From: Arthrobacter pigmenti
GTDB lineage: Bacteria > Actinomycetota > Actinomycetes > Actinomycetales > Micrococcaceae
Assembly (NCBI RefSeq): GCF_011927905.1
Contig: NZ_JAATJL010000001.1
Coordinates: 3,720,001-3,784,000 of the forward strand
Length of the DNA: 64,000 bases
Direction: 5' to 3'
The notes below the pieces were generated by a model. The model worked only from the letters and a program-made list of their open reading frames with translations, had not been told where the DNA came from and searched no databases. Positions 18,049 to 26,669 of the stretch are shown here, piece after piece. The translations under genes and the position numbers were made by a program. How positions within the stretch are numbered: position 1 is the first letter of the stretch; each line of letters starts with the position of its first letter.

Positions 18049-18299
18049 ACACGCTGAGCCATCGCAACCGACGAGAAATCCCAGCTGTGCGGTGCGCGCT
18101 GGGACACCGCAATGTCTGAGTTCTTCTCTCACCAATTGAGTTCAGGTTAAACGGCCATCGCACTTAACCACCCCCCCACATACAGGTCCGGGTCGTGGTG
18201 CCACGTGTACCGAACTACCACCTCCGCCCCTTGGTCGGGACGACTCGCGCCAATCGAATTCCGCACACGAGAGTCCGCACACGTTGAACTGGAGGCCCA

Positions 18300-19007
18300 T
18301 TGCTCGACATTCTTCTATTCTCAGCAACTACGCCTACGCAGCTAGTTCTGTTGTTACTCGCATTCTTGCTCTCGGCGGTAATCGGCGTCGAGCGACTGCG
18401 CAAACTAAAGAGCGCTGGCCTGCGCACTCACACGCTCGTGGGAGTCGGTTCCGCTGTCTTTACGCTCGTGTCCGCCTATGGATTCGAAACAGTGGTGGGC
18501 AACGGGGTCGTACTCGACCCTTCGCGCATCGCCGCACAGGTGGTGTCAGGTATCGGTTTCCTCGGTGCCGGCCTTATATTCGTTCGACGAAACACGGTCA
18601 CTGGGCTCACTACTGCAGCGTCCGTCTGGGTGACCGCGGCGATCGGAATGGCGTGCGGCGCTGGCATGCCGATGCTGGCAATCGCCGCCACAGCGCTGCA
18701 TCTGGTGACCGTGAGCGCCCTCACAATGATCGGAACTCGCATCCGTCCGCACAGCAAAGACTCGCTAGTAAGGATCCGATACCGTCTAAGCTGTGGGGGG
18801 CTGAGGGCCATCCTGACAACTGCAACGGAACTAGGGTACGACGTATCTCTTATCGATTCCAAAGAGATCCGTCGCGGGAAGAAGCAGCCTCAGGTCGAGG
18901 TCATTTTGCGCTTGTCTGGAGACGGAGCGGAGCTTGATGACCTTTTAGCCCGTCTCACGGATCTGGCGGCAGTCACGCGTGTTGCGAACTCGACTCAAAG
19001 CGACTGA
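18300..19007 (+). CDS. MgtC/SapB-family membrane protein
   Basis: The 235-residue protein has four to five N-terminal transmembrane helices with the family's ERLRKLKSAGLRTHTLVG motif after helix 1 (usually ERE...AGLRTH) and GIGFLGAGLIF, followed by a soluble ACT-like C-terminal domain (about 155-235). MgtC proteins help cells cope with low Mg2+ and modulate the F-ATPase or phosphate balance. TTG 18300 is used with GGAGG 4 nt upstream. It follows cassette copy 1 after a gene-poor 200 bp and has no obvious link to sugar use. I see no Mg2+ riboswitch in front. Confidence 0.8.
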   Translation: MLDILLFSATTPTQLVLLLLAFLLSAVIGVERLRKLKSAGLRTHTLVGVGSAVFTLVSAYGFETVVGNGVVLDPSRIAAQVVSGIGFLGAGLIFVRRNTVTGLTTAASVWVTAAIGMACGAGMPMLAIAATALHLVTVSALTMIGTRIRPHSKDSLVRIRYRLSCGGLRAILTTATELGYDVSLIDSKEIRRGKKQPQVEVILRLSGDGAELDDLLARLTDLAAVTRVANSTQSD

Positions 19008-19039
19008 GTACGCAACCTGGGCAGTTCCACTGCTCGAAC

Positions 19040-19420
19040 TAGCGGATGAGAAGAATGGTGATTCACGCTTGATCACAACTGCTGAGTTCACTTGGCGTCC
19101 GATCCCGCACCCGAGGACCGGACGCCCTGCTGATTTCCTCTACGCCCACCACCGAAACCGCCTCGGCCAAGGCGCCGTCCGTTGCCGAACTCAGCCGTGC
19201 GGCGCAAGCTGCCGGACTTGGCGAATCACACCGCACCAGCTCAGGCATACCTACGCCACCGTCCTGATCAACGCCGGCGTCTCCCTGCAGGTCCTGATGT
19301 CTCTGCTGGGCCTGGGCCACGTCTCCGCAGAGATGAGCCTGCAAAGCCCGGATGGCCAGCGGATACTGCCTACGCACCCCAGCCCAGGAAGCATGCGCCC
19401 CTACGCCAACATCTGCGAAC
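19040..19420 (+). pseudogene. Tyrosine recombinase C-terminal relic 1
   Basis: PHPRTGRPADFLYAHHRNRL, then ITPHQLRHTYATVLINAGVS and LMSLLGLGHVSAEMSL are the C-terminal catalytic region of a large tyrosine recombinase (HxLRHTYAT box, GHVSAEMSL). The N-terminal two thirds and the end around the catalytic Tyr are missing or scrambled. Confidence 0.75.
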
Positions 19421-19587
19421 AGAACTATGAAACTGTCCCAAAAACTTTGACGTGCGCAGGGGGCGTTTTTGTCGGTAGCAGGCAGGAAGTCCCAGGCTGC
19501 TGAATCGGAGAGCTTAATTGCCCAGCGTCCGCACGACGGCCGTCGCTTCCTCGCCATGCCGTCCGATCCATTCAGCGATAGCAGTCC

Positions 19588-20514
19588 TCAAGAGGATGCC
19601 TCAAGCCTGTGAGCGATGGCGCGAAGGGCGTCGGAATCAAGTTCGATCACGATTTTGCCGTCGAGCGGACCTGGCACCGCAACGAACGAGACACGCGGCG
19701 CTCCGACGGATGGCAGATCGATGAGGGCGAAACCGGAGCCCGCGCGTGGACGCTCGACGTCGCGCGGCGCCGTGACATCCGAGGTATTCGCAACGCCCGG
19801 CGCGACGACCACGGGGATGCCTCGCTCGGTCGTCGACAGCGCGTGATGGTAATGTCCGCTCAGGACAAGTCTCACGTCGGTTCCGTGCAGCGCATCACTA
19901 AGGGCGTTTGGGTTCTCGAGTCCGATCAGTCGCAACAGCGGCGTAACGGCTGCGGTAGGCGGGTGGTGTAGCACGATGATCGTTCCGTGCACTGCAGGCT
20001 CGGCGAGCAGATGGACCAGTTGCTCAAGCTGTTCCACGCTCAAGGAGCCGTGGTCGTGCCCGGCGACTGAGGAGTCGAGCGTTATGATTCGGTACCCAGC
20101 CAGGTCGACCGCGCGCTCCCCCTTACCCAGCACGGAGGCGAAGACATCCGGCAGGTCGTGGTTGCCCATGGCGTAGATGACCTCGATGCTGCGCGCGGCG
20201 GCCCACGGCTCGACTTTTTGACGCAGGCGGCGGTAGGACTCTTCGGTGCCGTCATCGCTTAGATCACCGCTGAGTACGAAGACGTCAATGTCCGGGATGT
20301 CAACTGCGTAGTTCAGTGTCCGCTCGAGCGCGGCCATCGTGTCGACGATGCCATGATGCAGAGATCCGTTACCCGAGAGGTGGGTGTCGCTCAGATGCAG
20401 GATGCGCAGGCGGCGCTTTAGCACGCGTCCGCCTGAGGGCGCCGCAATCTCTGGCGCGGTCAATTTCGGCGGCAGAGTGCTGCTGGTGAGGACCGATACA
20501 TTTGGATCAGTCAT
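19588..20514 (-). CDS. Calcineurin-like phosphoesterase (CpdA-like), ABC operon member
   Basis: A 308-residue metallophosphoesterase with the metal-binding set LHLSDTHLS, LSGDLSDD, AMGNHDL, VLHHPP and LSGHYHH, as in CpdA-type cyclic-nucleotide and phosphodiester hydrolases. ATG 20514 overlaps the upstream permease stop as ATGA, so it is the last gene of the sugar ABC operon and coupled to it; the longer frame to 20622 is rejected for that reason. No signal peptide is seen. Being co-expressed with an importer, it probably acts on the imported compound, for example a phosphodiester-linked sugar. It is a second, distant paralogue of the 10980-11972 enzyme. Confidence 0.8.
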   Translation of the reverse strand: MTDPNVSVLTSSTLPPKLTAPEIAAPSGGRVLKRRLRILHLSDTHLSGNGSLHHGIVDTMAALERTLNYAVDIPDIDVFVLSGDLSDDGTEESYRRLRQKVEPWAAARSIEVIYAMGNHDLPDVFASVLGKGERAVDLAGYRIITLDSSVAGHDHGSLSVEQLEQLVHLLAEPAVHGTIIVLHHPPTAAVTPLLRLIGLENPNALSDALHGTDVRLVLSGHYHHALSTTERGIPVVVAPGVANTSDVTAPRDVERPRAGSGFALIDLPSVGAPRVSFVAVPGPLDGKIVIELDSDALRAIAHRLEASS

Positions 20515-21401
20515 CCCTTCACCGAGCCTTGAAGGCCATTGATGAAGTACCGCTGCAGGAAAACGAACAAGATGATGATTGGCACCACAATGATGAGGGC
20601 AGCGGCCATGACTTGGTTCCATTGGACAACGTTGCTGGAGAGCAGGCTCTGCAAACCGACCGGGAGCGGGAATCTGTTCGGATCGTCGTTGGTGAGGACG
20701 GGAAGGACATATTCATTCCACGAGCCGACGAAGGTCAGGATAGTGAGGGTAATCAGTGCAGATCGGGACAACGGAAAATATATACGGGCGAAGATGCTGA
20801 ACTCGCTACACCCGTCTAGGACAGCAGCCTCGTGCAATTCGGTTGGAATCGTTGCGTAATATGCCCGCATCAGAATGATGGCTATCGCAGCGCTTCCGTT
20901 CACGTGTGGGAGGATCACGGCCAAGGGGCTGCCGTAAAGACCCAGGTTCTGATCGAGGATCACGACCGGCAGCAGCACGGTAACGCCGGGAACGAACAGC
21001 ACGCCGACGAAGACCGCGAATATCGTACGTTTGAACGGAAACCGGAGCACGGCGAACGCGTACCCTGCCAGTGGATACACGAGCAGGACTAACAGGCAGG
21101 CTCCAATAGCAAGCACCAAGCTATTGAATAACAGCAGCGGTACGTTCAGTGCGTCAAAGGTATCCGCAAGCGTCTGTAATGTCGGCGGCGAAGTGAACGG
21201 TAGAGGGTTGCTAATAATCTGCTGGTTCGTCTTCAGAGCACCGCCGACCATTACAGCAAACGGGAAGATTGACACGACCGCGTAAACAGCCAATAGGGAA
21301 CCGACGATTAGACGGGAGGTCACTTTCGCCGTGCGTTGCCCTGCTGTCAAGGCGCTCTTGCGCCGGACGGTGTCCCTGGGGGTGATGCTTGCGGTGTTCA
21401 T
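20511..21401 (-). CDS. Carbohydrate ABC transporter permease (MalG type)
   Basis: A 296-residue inner-membrane protein with six predicted helices and the EAA loop (ELHEAAVLDGCSEFSIFARIYFPLSRSAL, read in two parts around residues 185-213), the hallmark of CUT1 sugar importer permeases. ATG 21401 has AGGAG 7 nt upstream and overlaps the stop of the preceding permease by 4 nt. It pairs with the MalF-type permease and the lipoprotein-type binding protein. No ATPase gene is present in the operon, so a shared MsiK-like ATPase elsewhere is presumably used, as is common in actinobacteria. Confidence 0.9.
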   Translation of the reverse strand: MNTASITPRDTVRRKSALTAGQRTAKVTSRLIVGSLLAVYAVVSIFPFAVMVGGALKTNQQIISNPLPFTSPPTLQTLADTFDALNVPLLLFNSLVLAIGACLLVLLVYPLAGYAFAVLRFPFKRTIFAVFVGVLFVPGVTVLLPVVILDQNLGLYGSPLAVILPHVNGSAAIAIILMRAYYATIPTELHEAAVLDGCSEFSIFARIYFPLSRSALITLTILTFVGSWNEYVLPVLTNDDPNRFPLPVGLQSLLSSNVVQWNQVMAAALIIVVPIIILFVFLQRYFINGLQGSVKG

Positions 21402-22363
21402 TGGCGGCTCCTGAGGATTCGAAAGCTTACGATCGCGAGGACGACCGCGGCGAGGGCGAGCATCCAGCCGAGTGCGCTCGCGTAGCCGAAGTCGCTGGGG
21501 GCGCCAAACCCGTAGTTGTAGGTCAGCAGGCCGAGGGTGGTGGTTGAGTCCACGGGCCCACCGTTGGTCATCAGCAAGTACACTTGATAGTTCTGAAATG
21601 CTTCGCGCAGCTGAAGAATGACGACAAGCGCGGTGATCGGGTTCAGGAGTGGCAGGATGATCGACCAGACCGTGCGTGCGCTGGTCGCGCCGTCAATGCG
21701 CGCCGCTTCGATCACCGAGTCGGGAATCGTTTGGAGCCCGGTGAGGTAGAGCAGCATGGCGATAGGCACGGCGGACCAAACCTGAACGACGACGACTGCA
21801 CCAAGTGCTGTGTTGACGTTGCCGAGAAAGCCATCGGGTTGGGACAGGAAGTCCAGGCCCACAGCGTTCAGGATGCCGTTGACGGCACCGTTCGGTTCGT
21901 ACATGAAACGCCACGCGTAAAAGACGGCAATGCCGGTGGTGACATAGGGCAAAAAGTACACAGTGCGCATCAGCGCCCGCATCCGACGGATCGAGTTCAA
22001 CAGCAGCGCCAGTAGCAACCCGATGAGAGGCACCGCGATTGGCACAACGACCATCCCAACCAAGGTCTGGGCGGCGGCGTTCACGACTTGCGGCGAGCGC
22101 GCGATATCGCCGCCGAGCAGATCTGTATAGTTGCTCAGCCCGGTCCATTGCCAATCTGGTGAGAACCCGTCCCATCGGGCGAAGCTGAGCAAAAAACCAA
22201 AAACAACGGTGTATACGCCGAATACAGCAAACAGGACGACTGCGGGGGCAACAAAGAGGAGACCAACCCACCCCCCGCGCCGTGGACGTCGGACCGAAGG
22301 TCGACGCCCACGGCGGGACGAGACAGCGGATGTACCTTTCGGCAGCGTGTCACTAATCGCCAC
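21398..22363 (-). CDS. Carbohydrate ABC transporter permease (MalF type)
   Basis: A 321-residue permease with an Arg/Pro-rich cytoplasmic N-terminus (about 1-32), six helices and the EAA loop around VIEAARIDGATSARTVWSII. It forms the heterodimeric channel of a CUT1 importer with the MalG-type partner. GTG 22363 starts 3 nt after the binding-protein stop, with only a weak ribosome-binding site, suggesting translational coupling. The substrate is unknown but should match the binding protein and the island's glycosidase, esterase and kinase set. Confidence 0.9.
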   Translation of the reverse strand: MAISDTLPKGTSAVSSRRGRRPSVRRPRRGGWVGLLFVAPAVVLFAVFGVYTVVFGFLLSFARWDGFSPDWQWTGLSNYTDLLGGDIARSPQVVNAAAQTLVGMVVVPIAVPLIGLLLALLLNSIRRMRALMRTVYFLPYVTTGIAVFYAWRFMYEPNGAVNGILNAVGLDFLSQPDGFLGNVNTALGAVVVVQVWSAVPIAMLLYLTGLQTIPDSVIEAARIDGATSARTVWSIILPLLNPITALVVILQLREAFQNYQVYLLMTNGGPVDSTTTLGLLTYNYGFGAPSDFGYASALGWMLALAAVVLAIVSFRILRSRQ

Positions 22364-22366
22364 GAT

Positions 22367-23743
22367 TTACTTGGCCGCTTCCCAGGCAGCTTCGTACAGA
22401 TCAGCGAGAGTACTAGCCACTGATGAAACGGGTGCAGACTTTGCTGGCAGATTCGCGAGCGCTACTGCACTAGTGTGTGCGATATTCGAGGCAGGAGGGT
22501 CAGCGGAACGGTCGTTCGCATTGAACGGTTCTCCTCCAGACTCGTCGGGTGTAACCAGCCCGACCAACTGCTCCAGCAGTTCAGAGCTGAGGGCACTTGA
22601 GGAGATTTGGGTGGCAGGCAGATCCTGCGCCTCCTTGGCGAACAACTCAGCCCCCTCCACACTGGTGATGTACTTAAGAAAGCTGATGGCCTCCTCCTTG
22701 TGCTCGCTAGTGGTGGTCACCGCTCCGTTCACAAGCGGTGCAGCCTGATAACTGAGTCGGGAGATCTCGCCACCGCTGGGCGACGGAACGGGGAACACCA
22801 TAACGTCACTCGCATCCATCCCGAACGTAGTTAGGGACGACAGGGTATAGGTTCCGCCGACGACCCAGGCTGCCTTGCCTGACGCGAAGCTCTGGTCGGC
22901 CTGATCAATGTCAAGGTTGAGTACGCCGGGAGACCAAAGTGGGGTCAGTTGGTCATACAGTTCGAGGGTCTTGACGCTCTCGTTGGACGTCCACGATGGG
23001 TCTTGCGCGTTGGACTGGCGTCCTTCGAATCCATCGGGTCCCAGGTACGCATAAGAAAGCGGACGGTATAGCCAGAGGTAGCCGGTTTCGGGAACCTTAA
23101 GCCCGGTCACAATGCCACCGTTCGTGGGATCGTTCGCGACGGTTTTTTCGATGTCGGATATCCATTCATCCCACGTTGCAGGCGGATTCGAAGTGTCGAC
23201 TCCTGCAGCCTCCAGGGCCTTCTTTGATGCGAAAACCACCCCAGGAGTGCCGGCCAGATACGGAACCGAGTATGAATGATCCGCCTCGAGGTTCTTCAGC
23301 GTGGTGGCTGGATCGTCGCCAGAGTTTTCGATGGTACTCGCGGTTACGGTCGCAGCCCTCACCACCCCAGGGAGAAACTGGCTCTGCCAGGACTCGTCGA
23401 ACTCCTCGGTGATGTCTTGGGTGATGCCAGCTTGAGCCCACGCCCAGTCTAGGCCCCCGCTGTTAACGCTCAAAATGTCAGGTAACGTGTTCGACTGCGC
23501 TGCCGCCTGGACCTTCGTTTTGTACGTGGCGTCGGGGGTGTAGACGCTGACTTCGACCGTCATGTCATTTTGAGCGCCCCACTCATCACCAAGCGCTTGG
23601 AGAGCCTCCACCTGGGACTGTTTGAACGTCCACATGGTCAGCACTTCGCCGGAACTCGCACCCTGACTACTTGAGCATCCGCTCAGGGCGGCAACAAGGG
23701 ATAACGCCCCTATAGCGGCCGTGATCTTGTTTGAGCGCTTCAT
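22367..23743 (-). CDS. Sugar-binding lipoprotein of ABC importer
   Basis: The 458-residue protein starts with a lipoprotein signal (KRSNKITAAIGALSLVAALS then lipobox Cys) and continues as a family 1 extracellular solute-binding protein (MWTFKQSQVEALQALGDEWG near the N-terminus). It would be anchored to the membrane outer face and deliver a sugar or oligosaccharide to the two permeases. I use ATG 23743 (GAGG about 7 nt upstream) rather than the longer frame to 23836, because the lipobox then lies at a normal distance. First gene of the operon; a strong promoter with an operator at +1 is visible upstream. Confidence 0.9.
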   Translation of the reverse strand: MKRSNKITAAIGALSLVAALSGCSSSQGASSGEVLTMWTFKQSQVEALQALGDEWGAQNDMTVEVSVYTPDATYKTKVQAAAQSNTLPDILSVNSGGLDWAWAQAGITQDITEEFDESWQSQFLPGVVRAATVTASTIENSGDDPATTLKNLEADHSYSVPYLAGTPGVVFASKKALEAAGVDTSNPPATWDEWISDIEKTVANDPTNGGIVTGLKVPETGYLWLYRPLSYAYLGPDGFEGRQSNAQDPSWTSNESVKTLELYDQLTPLWSPGVLNLDIDQADQSFASGKAAWVVGGTYTLSSLTTFGMDASDVMVFPVPSPSGGEISRLSYQAAPLVNGAVTTTSEHKEEAISFLKYITSVEGAELFAKEAQDLPATQISSSALSSELLEQLVGLVTPDESGGEPFNANDRSADPPASNIAHTSAVALANLPAKSAPVSSVASTLADLYEAAWEAAK

Positions 23744-23764
23744 TGCAACCTCTATCCGATTCGA

Positions 23765-23776
23765 GCGAACGTTATC
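23765..23776. promoter_or_regulatory. LacI-type operator, site 5 (GCGAACGTTATC)
   Basis: Three mismatches from GACAACGTTGTC but with the same AACGTT core, placed around the expected transcription start of the ABC operon. Confidence 0.45.
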
Positions 23777-23783
23777 TCGAGTG

Positions 23784-23812
23784 AGAATACGCGATCGCAA
23801 CGGCCATGTCAA
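23784..23812 (-). promoter_or_regulatory. Promoter of the sugar ABC operon
   Basis: On the minus strand TTGACA (23812-23807) and TATTCT (23789-23784) are separated by exactly 17 nt, 41 nt before the binding-protein start. An operator-like site lies directly downstream at 23765-23776, where repression would block initiation. Confidence 0.75.
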
Positions 23813-23831
23813 CGCCTGTAAAGCCAGGACT

Positions 23832-23843
23832 AACAACGATGTT
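23832..23843. promoter_or_regulatory. LacI-type operator, auxiliary site 3 (AACAACGATGTT)
   Basis: Three mismatches from the consensus, yet itself nearly palindromic. It lies about 20 nt upstream of the -35 element, a usual place for an auxiliary looping operator. Confidence 0.4.
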
Positions 23844-23866
23844 TCACTTCTGAAAGGAGTCCGATT

Positions 23867-23878
23867 GACAACGATATT
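23867..23878. promoter_or_regulatory. LacI-type operator, auxiliary site 4 (GACAACGATATT)
   Basis: Three mismatches from the consensus with an intact GACAACG half. It lies 35 bp from site 3, about 3.3 helical turns. Confidence 0.35.
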
Positions 23879-24183
23879 TTATCCATGAACGGTCGGTCCA
23901 ATTGCCTCAAATGAAAACATACGCGGGGTCCAGCCGGTGAGGTGCTATTCACCGGTGGTTTAACGGTTACGGCTTCTTCGCCAGTGCTAGTGTTTTGCGC
24001 CGTCCGGCGAGGACCAGGATCTGTCTGGATTGAGCCGCGGGCATGACCCTTTGAACTCGGTGCTCATCCGGACATTCGGTCGTTTGCGCATTTCAGGCCA
24101 AGTGATGGCGCACTGATGTGGCGTAGTGGCGGTTTGTGTCCAATCGTTTCGTCACTTTGGGCTATTCATCTAATCGGACTGGG
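23879..24183. other. Gene-free stretch between ABC operon and IS1595 relic
   Basis: About 300 bp with no supported gene, RNA or clear repeat. It is presumably the flank of the decayed IS1595 element. Confidence 0.5.
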
Positions 24184-25250
24184 TCAAACCCTTTCCTCAT
24201 GTTCGGGCTGTGTGGGCCGCTCCATGCTGTGTGGATGGCTGCGTCTCCCGGGAGGCATGGGCGGGCCTGTTTCGGCTGCGGTCGCGGACCAGGGCGCCGC
24301 AGCGCACCGGATATTTACCAACGGCAAGTTCAAGCACGCGGTAGAAGACCAGCCCCCTGCTGCGGGATGTGCGCGGGTTGAATCGGAAGACGAATCGTCG
24401 AGGTAGTTCTGCAACTGCGCTTCGTCTGCCCCACCTTGATGTGTTCCGAGCAGCCACCTTGGCCAGCGACGCCACCCGGTGCACTTCGGGAAAAAGTTAA
24501 CCCGAGTTGCCACCGCGCGCGGCAACGCTGGCTGCGCAATTCGTGAGTGTAGCCGAGTTGTTTCGATGCCGCGGTAGCCCTGCCAGCCCTCGGTGATGAC
24601 GTGCGCACCAGGCTCGACGTCGCCGGTGAGAAAGGAGTGCAGCGAGGCGGCGGACCTGTCTTGCAGGTCACCATCGGGCGGCGGCCGAACCCCGCGCATC
24701 GGTAACCGCAACGACCATGCATACGAGTGCTTTCTTTCCCTTGGCATGCCCACCGCACAAACTAGGATCCTCGCCGCCGATGTAAGTCTCGTCCATCTCC
24801 ACGGTGCCAGTCAGACGGTCTCTGCCCGGTAGGACCAAGACCGATTCGGAGTCGATGGAGCATCGCCCAGGCGTTGGGTATGAGCCGATCTCAAAGAATC
24901 GCTGCAGACTCCGCAGAGACACGGTCCTTCTGCGCGGCGAACATTCAGCAGGCCGTGAACCACACGGTAAGCGGCGTACCTCTGCGATCGAAAAAGGGTC
25001 CCGACTGCCATCGATGTTCGAGAACCGCAGTCGGCACACTTGTTGCAACCATCGGCTGCCATCCACCCGCCGGCATGATCACACCGCGGATAGACAAATC
25101 CGTCGGGCCAATGCAACCACTCCACGTAGTCCAGGTACTCGTCATCGTCGCGAACCAGGACCGAAACTCCCGTGCTGACCCCATGAAGTTCAAGTCCGCC
25201 TGCGGCTTGGATCGGCGGAGGTTCTCAAAAAAGGCAACGAATACAGGCAC
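24184..25250 (-). pseudogene. IS1595-family transposase, multiply frameshifted
   Basis: Pieces in different minus frames align in order with IS1595-family transposases. They are DLNFMGSAREFRSWFA and EWLHWPDGFVYPRCD with the zinc-ribbon cysteines (24811-25250), GTVEMDETYIGGEDP with the first catalytic Asp (24668-25066), HVITEGWQGYRGIE (24184-24753), and the tail with SRSRGLVFYRVLELA (24197-24484). No single frame is open throughout, so the gene is dead. Confidence 0.8.
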
Positions 25251-25270
25251 GCAGGGATTTCCAATGAGTC
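25214..25270. repeat. IS end, copy B, abutting cassette copy 2
   Basis: Begins GGTTCTCAAAAAAGGCAACG and is closely similar to copy A (14733-14790), less so to copy C. It directly joins the second 1,250-bp cassette, as copy C does the first. Confidence 0.5.
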
Positions 25271-25283
25271 AGCGCGAGCTCTT

Positions 25284-25295
25284 GACAACGATGTC
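25284..25295. promoter_or_regulatory. LacI-type operator, site 2b (GACAACGATGTC)
   Basis: Same as 16856-16867, within the repeated cassette and just upstream of the second Tat-leader gene. Confidence 0.5.
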
Positions 25296-25319
25296 TCAGT
25301 TCATGGAAGATTCATTCGC

Positions 25320-25490
25320 ATGAACAAAAACACAGATCCTGTCCCATCCAAGCGACATGAAATATCCAGGAGGTCGGTGATTGCGGGGTCGGGAGCGTCC
25401 TTGGGACTAGGCGTCTCTGCTCTCGGGGCTGCGGGGAGCGCCCAGGCCGACACGAACGTCATTGCGACTAAGGCCGTGAGGGAAAATTGA
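25320..25490 (+). CDS. Tat signal-peptide protein, 56 residues, copy 2
   Basis: Identical to 16892-17062: twin-arginine leader (SRRSVIAGSGASLGLG), AQA cleavage site, a 14-residue tail, then TGA overlapping the TTG start of the next frame. The identical overlap shows that the two-frame layout existed before the duplication. A product this short has little function alone, so it most likely serves export of the downstream protein, or is the N-terminal half of a broken gene. Confidence 0.6.
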   Translation: MNKNTDPVPSKRHEISRRSVIAGSGASLGLGVSALGAAGSAQADTNVIATKAVREN

Positions 25491-26476
25491 CTGCTCCGGG
25501 AATCTTGGCAAAAAGAAAAACCCCGTCGCTCAGTCTAAATGTCACTCCCGAAGCGCCGACGATCGAGAACGCTCTGGTCGACGGTGCGTTCATGAACTGG
25601 CATGCTGGGACCCCGGTGACGGTCGGAACTGGTCTTCAGGGCAACGTGTGCGGACTCTGGCGTGTAGTTGCTCATGGGGCGGACAGCGTCATCGCGTCCC
25701 GCCACAGCGTTGAGACCGGGGGAATCTTGCTGACGATTGATTATCAAGCGTCTCCCACTCTCGAAGTAGTCTACCTGCGCCAGCTCATCCCGAACATCCT
25801 GCAGTTCTCTGGCGGGACATACACCTTTACCGCTGACATCGAAACTGACGTCGAAATCGGCTGCGATGTATACGCCCAGGCCCGTTACAACGTGAACGAC
25901 ACGAACCGTGTGCTCGTGATCGATTCGGACCAATCGACCTTATCGGTCGGTCGCCAACGCATCAGTGTTCCCTTTTTCGTGCCGGTACTCAACGAGGACC
26001 TTTACCCCATTGATTTTCGAAACTCGCTCGAATTCGCGGTGAGATTTTTTGGTGCGAGCAACCTCCAAGCGAACGTGTTGGTCCGAGACGCCATTATTAC
26101 CCCGGGAACCGCTATATACGGCCCGTACCTCGAGGACCAGTACGAGCAACTCGACCGCCTGGCTCCTTACTTTGAATCTGGCAACTTTCAAACTGGTGGA
26201 CTCTCCGAGTCTTCTGGCCAGAAACGCTTCGCCGTAAGATATCGCACGCCAAAATGGAGAACATTCAGCGCCGCGAACATCCAGGTTTTCGATCAAGCCG
26301 GCACAGCGGGCAAGATCTCGACCTATAACGCGGCGGGAGTCCGAACCGATGGCGTCGCGTACACGGTGATAGGTGAAAATTACGCGGGTGACGATTTCCG
26401 CGATGGATTCACCGTAGTCGCCAACGGCTCAACAGCTGCTGGCGCGTCGTTTAGATGGACATCAACTGGCTTCTAA
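25487..26476 (+). CDS. Phage tail-fibre-like carbohydrate-binding protein, copy 2
   Basis: All 329 residues match copy 1 at 17059: jelly-roll-like region (NALVDGAFMNWHAGTPVTVG), linker APYFESGNFQTGG, and tail-fibre-type closing domain ending RWTSTGF. No enzyme motif is seen. Keeping two unchanged copies 8.4 kb apart amid decayed IS elements suggests recent duplication, ongoing gene conversion, or (less likely) an assembly artefact. Start TTG 25487 overlaps the Tat-leader stop. Confidence 0.6.
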   Translation: MTAPGILAKRKTPSLSLNVTPEAPTIENALVDGAFMNWHAGTPVTVGTGLQGNVCGLWRVVAHGADSVIASRHSVETGGILLTIDYQASPTLEVVYLRQLIPNILQFSGGTYTFTADIETDVEIGCDVYAQARYNVNDTNRVLVIDSDQSTLSVGRQRISVPFFVPVLNEDLYPIDFRNSLEFAVRFFGASNLQANVLVRDAIITPGTAIYGPYLEDQYEQLDRLAPYFESGNFQTGGLSESSGQKRFAVRYRTPKWRTFSAANIQVFDQAGTAGKISTYNAAGVRTDGVAYTVIGENYAGDDFRDGFTVVANGSTAAGASFRWTSTGF

Positions 26477-26669
26477 ACACGCTGAGCCATCGCAACCGAC
26501 GAGAAATCCCAGCTGTGCGGGTATGGCATTCTGAAGTTTGCCCCACCTGGGGGTTTTAGTCGCTTGAGATGGCCCCGCCTTCGACCCATCCGTAGCGTTC
26601 ACTTTGCCTACCAGGACTTAGAGAACGGGAACGGGTCTGAAAAAGAGATCGAGAGCGGAACAATTCGAG

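Larger units (their letters stand above)
16843..18092 (+). repeat. 1,250-bp direct repeat, copy 1 (Tat leader / tail-fibre cassette)
   Basis: Identical by eye to 25271-26520 (constant offset 8,428). Both predicted proteins and all antisense frames agree between copies. The repeat starts at the outer edge of an IS end and stops about 44 bp after the tail-fibre-like gene. Its base composition looks less GC-rich than the flanking chromosome. Confidence 0.9.
25271..26520 (+). repeat. 1,250-bp direct repeat, copy 2
   Basis: Same orientation and apparently same sequence as 16843-18092. The flanks differ: IS end B on the left, tyrosine-recombinase and IS21 relics on the right. Confidence 0.9.

Noticed and set aside
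18118-18299. Mg2+ riboswitch upstream of the MgtC-like gene
   Set aside because: No M-box or ykoK-like conserved elements could be placed. The C-rich run and short hairpins are not specific.
16843-26520. The paired repeats as part of a CRISPR or other array
   Set aside because: There are only two copies, each 1,250 bp and coding. No short regularly spaced repeats or cas genes were seen anywhere.
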